The notes under the pieces were generated by a model, which was not told where the DNA came from, made no database searches, and was given only the letters and a program-made list of their open reading frames with translations. DNA of 8,291 nt from Thiotrichaceae bacterium (GTDB lineage: Bacteria; Pseudomonadota; Gammaproteobacteria; Thiotrichales; Thiotrichaceae), in NCBI GenBank assembly GCA_027008885.1, contig JALVDQ010000366.1:1-8291 (forward strand), given 5' to 3'. Made by a program: the position numbers and the translations under genes. This document shows positions 5,172 through 8,291 of the stretch, piece after piece (position 1 is the first letter of the stretch; each line of letters starts with the position of its first letter).

Positions 5172-7073
5172 AAATGAATCTATTGTTTGTAGCTGGCTTA
5201 CGATAAATTCGGTGCTGGCATTGGCAGAGTGCAAATCATCGCCAAAAAATGACCATCTTTTTCCATGAAGCGTAAATGTGCCATTGCCGTTTAGCCAGAT
5301 ATCCACAGGATGCAAGACGCTAACTTTGGCAGATTTAAACTGGTTAAAATAGTCCACTGACTTTACCAGCTTGTGGGAGTTGATCACTCTCAATTCTTTC
5401 AGGTGGGCATTATAATCATCTTCAGACAGGAAAATGGTCGGACGAAGCTTGTCGATTCCTTCAACCTGCAAGTGATAGCCAAGCAGAATAATATTGTCTG
5501 CCAGGGGTTTAAAATGTTCGATGGTTGCTTTTATAAAAGGTGTCCACTTATCGAGAAAGCCCGATCTGGAATGATCAAAATTAAGTACTTGATTATCATA
5601 AGATTTCCATAACTGTGAAATAACAACCGTCTTGTAATGCTTCTTCAGTTTATAGGCAGCCTCCCGCAAAGCATCACAGGGAGTATCTGAAAACTCATCC
5701 TGAAAATCCACGCCTTTTAACATCACACATCCGCCGCGTGTTATGGAATCAACCTTGTCACTGCTTAGCTCCAGCGCTTTTGTGAGTGGATAAACGTATT
5801 GTTGCAGGACAGAATCTCCAATAAACAGAACCTCCGCCTGATCACCTTCCGAGATATTCACACCTGGTTCAAAATGCTGAAAAAAGGATTCGCTATTATG
5901 CTGCGTGACCTCATAGGCAAACGGATTTAATACTTTAAAGCGTTCTCCCACGCCTTCATGTTTGGCAATATAAATTCCGGCAACAGCAGTAACCATAAGG
6001 CTTGCCAGCAATGAGGATATTTGCAGGAAGGTTGATGTGTTTTTCTGGTGAACCGCTCTGCGGATGGGCTTTTCTATATATTTGTAGGTCAGCCACGCCA
6101 ATATAATCGACAATAACAACACCACACCAAGAATAATGTATTTGTTTTCAGTCAGTTCAAACAGATGGATATATGAAATAAGCGGCTGGTGATAAAGATA
6201 CAAGGGGTAGGAGATTAAACCGATAAACACGAATGGCGAAAGTGCCAGTAAACGCGCAACACTGGTTTGCTCCGAGAATGCAATTAACAGTGCCGCTCCA
6301 ATAATCGGATACAAGGTGTTAAAGCCCGGGAATGTTGAGGTTTTGCTCAGAAAAAACATGGGCGCGATAATCAGAAAAAGAGCAAGATACGAAATAATCT
6401 CTTTCTGGTACTGCTTTAATTGAAATTCTTTATAAAAATCACTCGTCATTGCCAATGCCGTAAATGCACCGATAAGTAGCTCAAAAGCTCGGTACTGAGG
6501 CAAAAAATACGTTTTCATGGGAGCCACTTCGACGGATTGAACCGCCATAAAAAGGGAGACAAAAAACAGTATCAGTGTAATCAGCAGAATATACCTGAGG
6601 CGTAAAAAAGACAGCAGAATCAGCAAGGTCGGCCAGACAAGATAAAATTGCTCTTCAACGCCCAGAGACCAGAGATGTATCAGCGGTCTTACGGCTTCAT
6701 CCTGGGCAAAGTAGTTGACGCCCTGTGAAAACAGGATATTTGCTCCCCCCAGTGCAGAAAAGAATAATTCCTTGCCCAAATTATCGAAGGCGCGATTGTC
6801 GTAAAACAAAAAACCAAAGAGCAGAACGACAACAAGCGTGATGATCAGTGCTGGCAGCAGTCTTGCAATACGCCGTTTATAAAAATTTAGATAAGAAAAC
6901 GTGCCTGCCTGAATTTCTTTATAAACCAGACCGGTAATCAGATAGCCACTGATAACAAAGAAAACATCAACGCCAATAAAACCACCCGATAAAAAGGTAA
7001 AACCTGTGTGAAATATGATAACCGCGATAACGGATAAGGCGCGGAGTCCGTCTATATCAGGTCTGTAGTTCAT
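5145..7073 (-). CDS. Membrane acyltransferase-3 (OafA/OatA type) with C-terminal SGNH domain
   Basis: This 642-residue protein is a two-domain acyltransferase that in characterised relatives moves acetyl or other acyl groups across the inner membrane onto lipopolysaccharide O-antigen, peptidoglycan or exopolysaccharide. Residues 1 to about 370 hold some ten to eleven membrane segments. Acyltransferase-3 motifs are present: YRPDIDGLRALSV with R11-X10-H22, GGFIGVDVFFVISGYLIT, RRIAR (R69-X2-R72) and LWSLGVEEQFYLVWP (E140/E141). Residues about 400-640 form a periplasmic SGNH domain: block I LFIGDS (S421) and the final block GDDLHSAN (D612, H615), giving a complete Ser-Asp-His set. The start ATG at 7071-7073 gives the family N-terminus exactly; the upstream GGTAA is a weak ribosome-binding site. 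Acceptor unknown; no O-antigen or capsule cluster is next to it. Its tail is antisense to nudE over 27 bp. Confidence 0.93.
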   Translation of the reverse strand: MNYRPDIDGLRALSVIAVIIFHTGFTFLSGGFIGVDVFFVISGYLITGLVYKEIQAGTFSYLNFYKRRIARLLPALIITLVVVLLFGFLFYDNRAFDNLGKELFFSALGGANILFSQGVNYFAQDEAVRPLIHLWSLGVEEQFYLVWPTLLILLSFLRLRYILLITLILFFVSLFMAVQSVEVAPMKTYFLPQYRAFELLIGAFTALAMTSDFYKEFQLKQYQKEIISYLALFLIIAPMFFLSKTSTFPGFNTLYPIIGAALLIAFSEQTSVARLLALSPFVFIGLISYPLYLYHQPLISYIHLFELTENKYIILGVVLLLSIILAWLTYKYIEKPIRRAVHQKNTSTFLQISSLLASLMVTAVAGIYIAKHEGVGERFKVLNPFAYEVTQHNSESFFQHFEPGVNISEGDQAEVLFIGDSVLQQYVYPLTKALELSSDKVDSITRGGCVMLKGVDFQDEFSDTPCDALREAAYKLKKHYKTVVISQLWKSYDNQVLNFDHSRSGFLDKWTPFIKATIEHFKPLADNIILLGYHLQVEGIDKLRPTIFLSEDDYNAHLKELRVINSHKLVKSVDYFNQFKSAKVSVLHPVDIWLNGNGTFTLHGKRWSFFGDDLHSANASTEFIVSQLQTIDSFLQLKSQLQ

Positions 7074-7098
7074 GCTAATTACCGTTTGATTTATTTTT

Positions 7099-7104
7099 AA
7101 TATA
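7099..7104 (-). promoter_or_regulatory. Candidate -10 box of the acyltransferase gene
   Basis: TATATT on the minus strand, five of six consensus bases, lies about 25 bases before the ATG in AT-rich sequence. The -35 region at the usual spacing reads AAGCCA, which is poor, so this is tentative. Confidence 0.3.
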
Positions 7105-7217
7105 TTTGTGCTGCCCGGAACTGGCTTTCCAACAAGATTTACATAGCAACCACGGTGGCAATTCTATAGATTGTTTAAATTATTAGTTCTGTATTTTCGA
7201 CAGGAGGACAAAATTCA

Positions 7218-7337
7218 ATGATATTCAGAAGCTGTCTGGAAAATATGAATCGTAGTGAGGACAAATCCAGGAGGCTCCCAGGCTATGCAGCCATATTCAT
7301 TAGGGGTATATTCAATTATCGTGTGGTTTCTGTATAA
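7218..7337 (+). CDS. Possible 39-residue small ORF upstream of folE2
   Basis: ATG at 7218 opens a 39-codon frame ending at TAA 7335-7337. It is preceded by a perfect AGGAGG (7202-7207) ten bases before the ATG, the best ribosome-binding site in the window. The predicted peptide is basic, with one Cys, and has no family I recognise: it begins MIFRSCLENMNRSED and ends FNYRVVSV. It stops 30 bases before folE2 and overlaps the -10 box proposed for folE2, so it could be a leader peptide or a translated upstream ORF, or simply a chance frame. Against it: no clear promoter upstream and no recognised homologue. Confidence 0.25.
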   Translation: MIFRSCLENMNRSEDKSRRLPGYAAIFIRGIFNYRVVSV

Positions 7338-7338
7338 T
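7311..7338 (+). promoter_or_regulatory. Candidate sigma70 promoter of folE2
   Basis: A perfect -10 box TATAAT (7333-7338) lies 29 bases before the folE2 ATG. The -35 candidate TTCAAT (7311-7316, 16-base spacer) matches only half the consensus. Transcription would start near 7345 with a leader of about 23 bases. folE2 is often controlled by the zinc repressor Zur in other bacteria, but I see no convincing Zur palindrome here. Confidence 0.5.
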
Positions 7339-7367
7339 CGCCCGTTTTACCAGAAGCGGAATCCCCC

Positions 7368-8291
7368 ATGAGCGCGAGTGAAGGCTGCACAGACAATAGT
7401 TGTGATTTACCTGATATTGCCAATGAACCACATTCAGGACCCAACGCCCCCCTGAACTGGGTTGGCATGAGCGAAATTGAATTACCTGTACACATGATCA
7501 ATGGCAAAGGTGAGCAAATTCAAACTGTTGCCCGGGTGCAAGCGTATGTGAACCTGATTGATCCGGACAGCAAGGGCATTCACATGTCACGCCTCTATCT
7601 GGCAGTTGACCGTATTTTAAGTGACCATGTTTTGACTCCGGCTCTGCTTCGTGAAGTAGTAGAGCATTTTGCAGACTCACAGGGCGGTATTAGTGATAGC
7701 GCCTATCTTGAGTGTCGTCTGGAGTTTTTTGAGCGCCGCAACTCTCTGATCAGCAATAATACGGGCTGGAAAAGCTATAAGGTTCGCCCCATCACATCAC
7801 TGCGCAAAGGCGTATTAACCACCGAACTCAGCATCGAAGTGCCCTATTCATCCACCTGTCCCTGCTCTGCCGCTTTGTCCCGGGATATAATCCAGCAGGG
7901 CTTTGAGCGCAAGTTTGGTGCTGCTGATGCTGCTGATAATGATGCCAAAGTAAGCCTGAAAGACGTCTATGACTGGCTGGGAACCACCGAGGGCATTTCT
8001 GCGACTCCCCACAGTCAGCGAAGCCTGGCTCAGGTACGCGTAAAACTCTCCGAAAGTGTGAAAGATTTACCCATCTCACGTTTAATTGACGAGATCGAAG
8101 AAGCACTCTCAACCCCCGTACAGGCAGCGGTAAAACGCGAAGATGAACAGGAATTTGCACGTTTAAATGCTGCTAACCTGATGTTTTGTGAAGATGCCGC
8201 GCGTCGGGTACAAGCCAAGCTAAAACAGGATAACACCCTGGACGACTTCTGGATTCGCGTCAACCACATGGAAAGCTTGCATCCGCACGAT
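7368..8291 (+). CDS. folE2: GTP cyclohydrolase FolE2 (type IB), open at window end
   Basis: FolE2 converts GTP to 7,8-dihydroneopterin triphosphate, the first step of folate synthesis, in the cytoplasm; unlike FolE it does not strictly depend on zinc. The 308 codons present cover almost the whole protein (the B. subtilis one is about 304 aa), from MSASEGCTDNSC to the family's closing HMESLHPHD, so only a few residues and the stop are missing. Family blocks seen: LNWVGMSEIELPV, KGIHMSRLYLAV (70-78), the active-site region STCPCSAALSR (C164/C166), TPHSQRS (H215) and EFARLNAANLMFCEDAARR. The ATG at 7368 has only a weak GCGGA site seven bases upstream; the next ATG (M34 in VGMSEIE) would cut into the conserved region, so 7368 is preferred. 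A cluster of Cys in the first 12 residues is not a family hallmark that I know of. Confidence 0.96.
   Translation, partial: MSASEGCTDNSCDLPDIANEPHSGPNAPLNWVGMSEIELPVHMINGKGEQIQTVARVQAYVNLIDPDSKGIHMSRLYLAVDRILSDHVLTPALLREVVEHFADSQGGISDSAYLECRLEFFERRNSLISNNTGWKSYKVRPITSLRKGVLTTELSIEVPYSSTCPCSAALSRDIIQQGFERKFGAADAADNDAKVSLKDVYDWLGTTEGISATPHSQRSLAQVRVKLSESVKDLPISRLIDEIEEALSTPVQAAVKREDEQEFARLNAANLMFCEDAARRVQAKLKQDNTLDDFWIRVNHMESLHPHD

Noticed and set aside
7074..7367. A riboswitch such as a THF-type element before folE2
   Set aside because: I could not draw a conserved multi-stem fold or recognise core motifs of known folate-related riboswitches here.

Overview
The window looks like a chromosomal segment of a gammaproteobacterium with moderate GC content. 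The evidence is the close resemblance of five housekeeping genes to gammaproteobacterial families: panC, a YdcH/DUF465 gene, yrfG, nudE and folE2. The divergent yrfG/nudE pair also fits gammaproteobacterial gene order as I remember it. I cannot name a genus from the sequence alone. Seven protein genes are well supported, and two of them (panC and folE2) are cut by the window edges. No tRNA, rRNA, CRISPR array, transposase or phage gene was seen.

Layout, left to right. Positions 2-628 (+) are the C-terminal three quarters of pantothenate synthetase (panC). Positions 629-942 are a gene-free stretch of repeats and hairpins. Positions 943-3279 (-) encode a large exported protein with a clan GH-A-like TIM barrel and a C-terminal CBM9-like domain, preceded by a good sigma70-type promoter. 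Positions 3280-3590 are a second gene-free stretch that contains the same repeat modules as the first. Positions 3591-3827 (-) encode a YdcH/DUF465 protein, and 3893-4561 (-) encode the HAD-family GMP/IMP nucleotidase YrfG. Nineteen bases away, and divergent, is nudE (4581-5171, +), a Nudix ADP-sugar/dinucleotide hydrolase. The tail of nudE overlaps by 27 bp the convergent gene at 5145-7073 (-), a membrane acyltransferase-3 protein with a C-terminal SGNH domain. The 294-bp gap 7074-7367 holds a possible 39-codon ORF with a strong ribosome-binding site and a perfect -10 box. Positions 7368-8291 (+) are nearly all of folE2, the type IB GTP cyclohydrolase, open at the window edge.

The genes do not form one pathway. 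PanC serves coenzyme A synthesis, FolE2 serves folate, YrfG and NudE handle nucleotides, and the acyltransferase and the glycosidase-like protein probably act on surface or extracellular glycans.

The least ordinary feature is the pair of repeat-bearing regions that bracket the glycosidase-like gene. Each side has pyrimidine-rich direct-repeat copies, all in the same orientation, about 150 bp apart and separated by inverted repeats. This may be a dispersed genomic repeat family, and it could allow recombination around the gene. I see no convincing new multi-gene system in this window.
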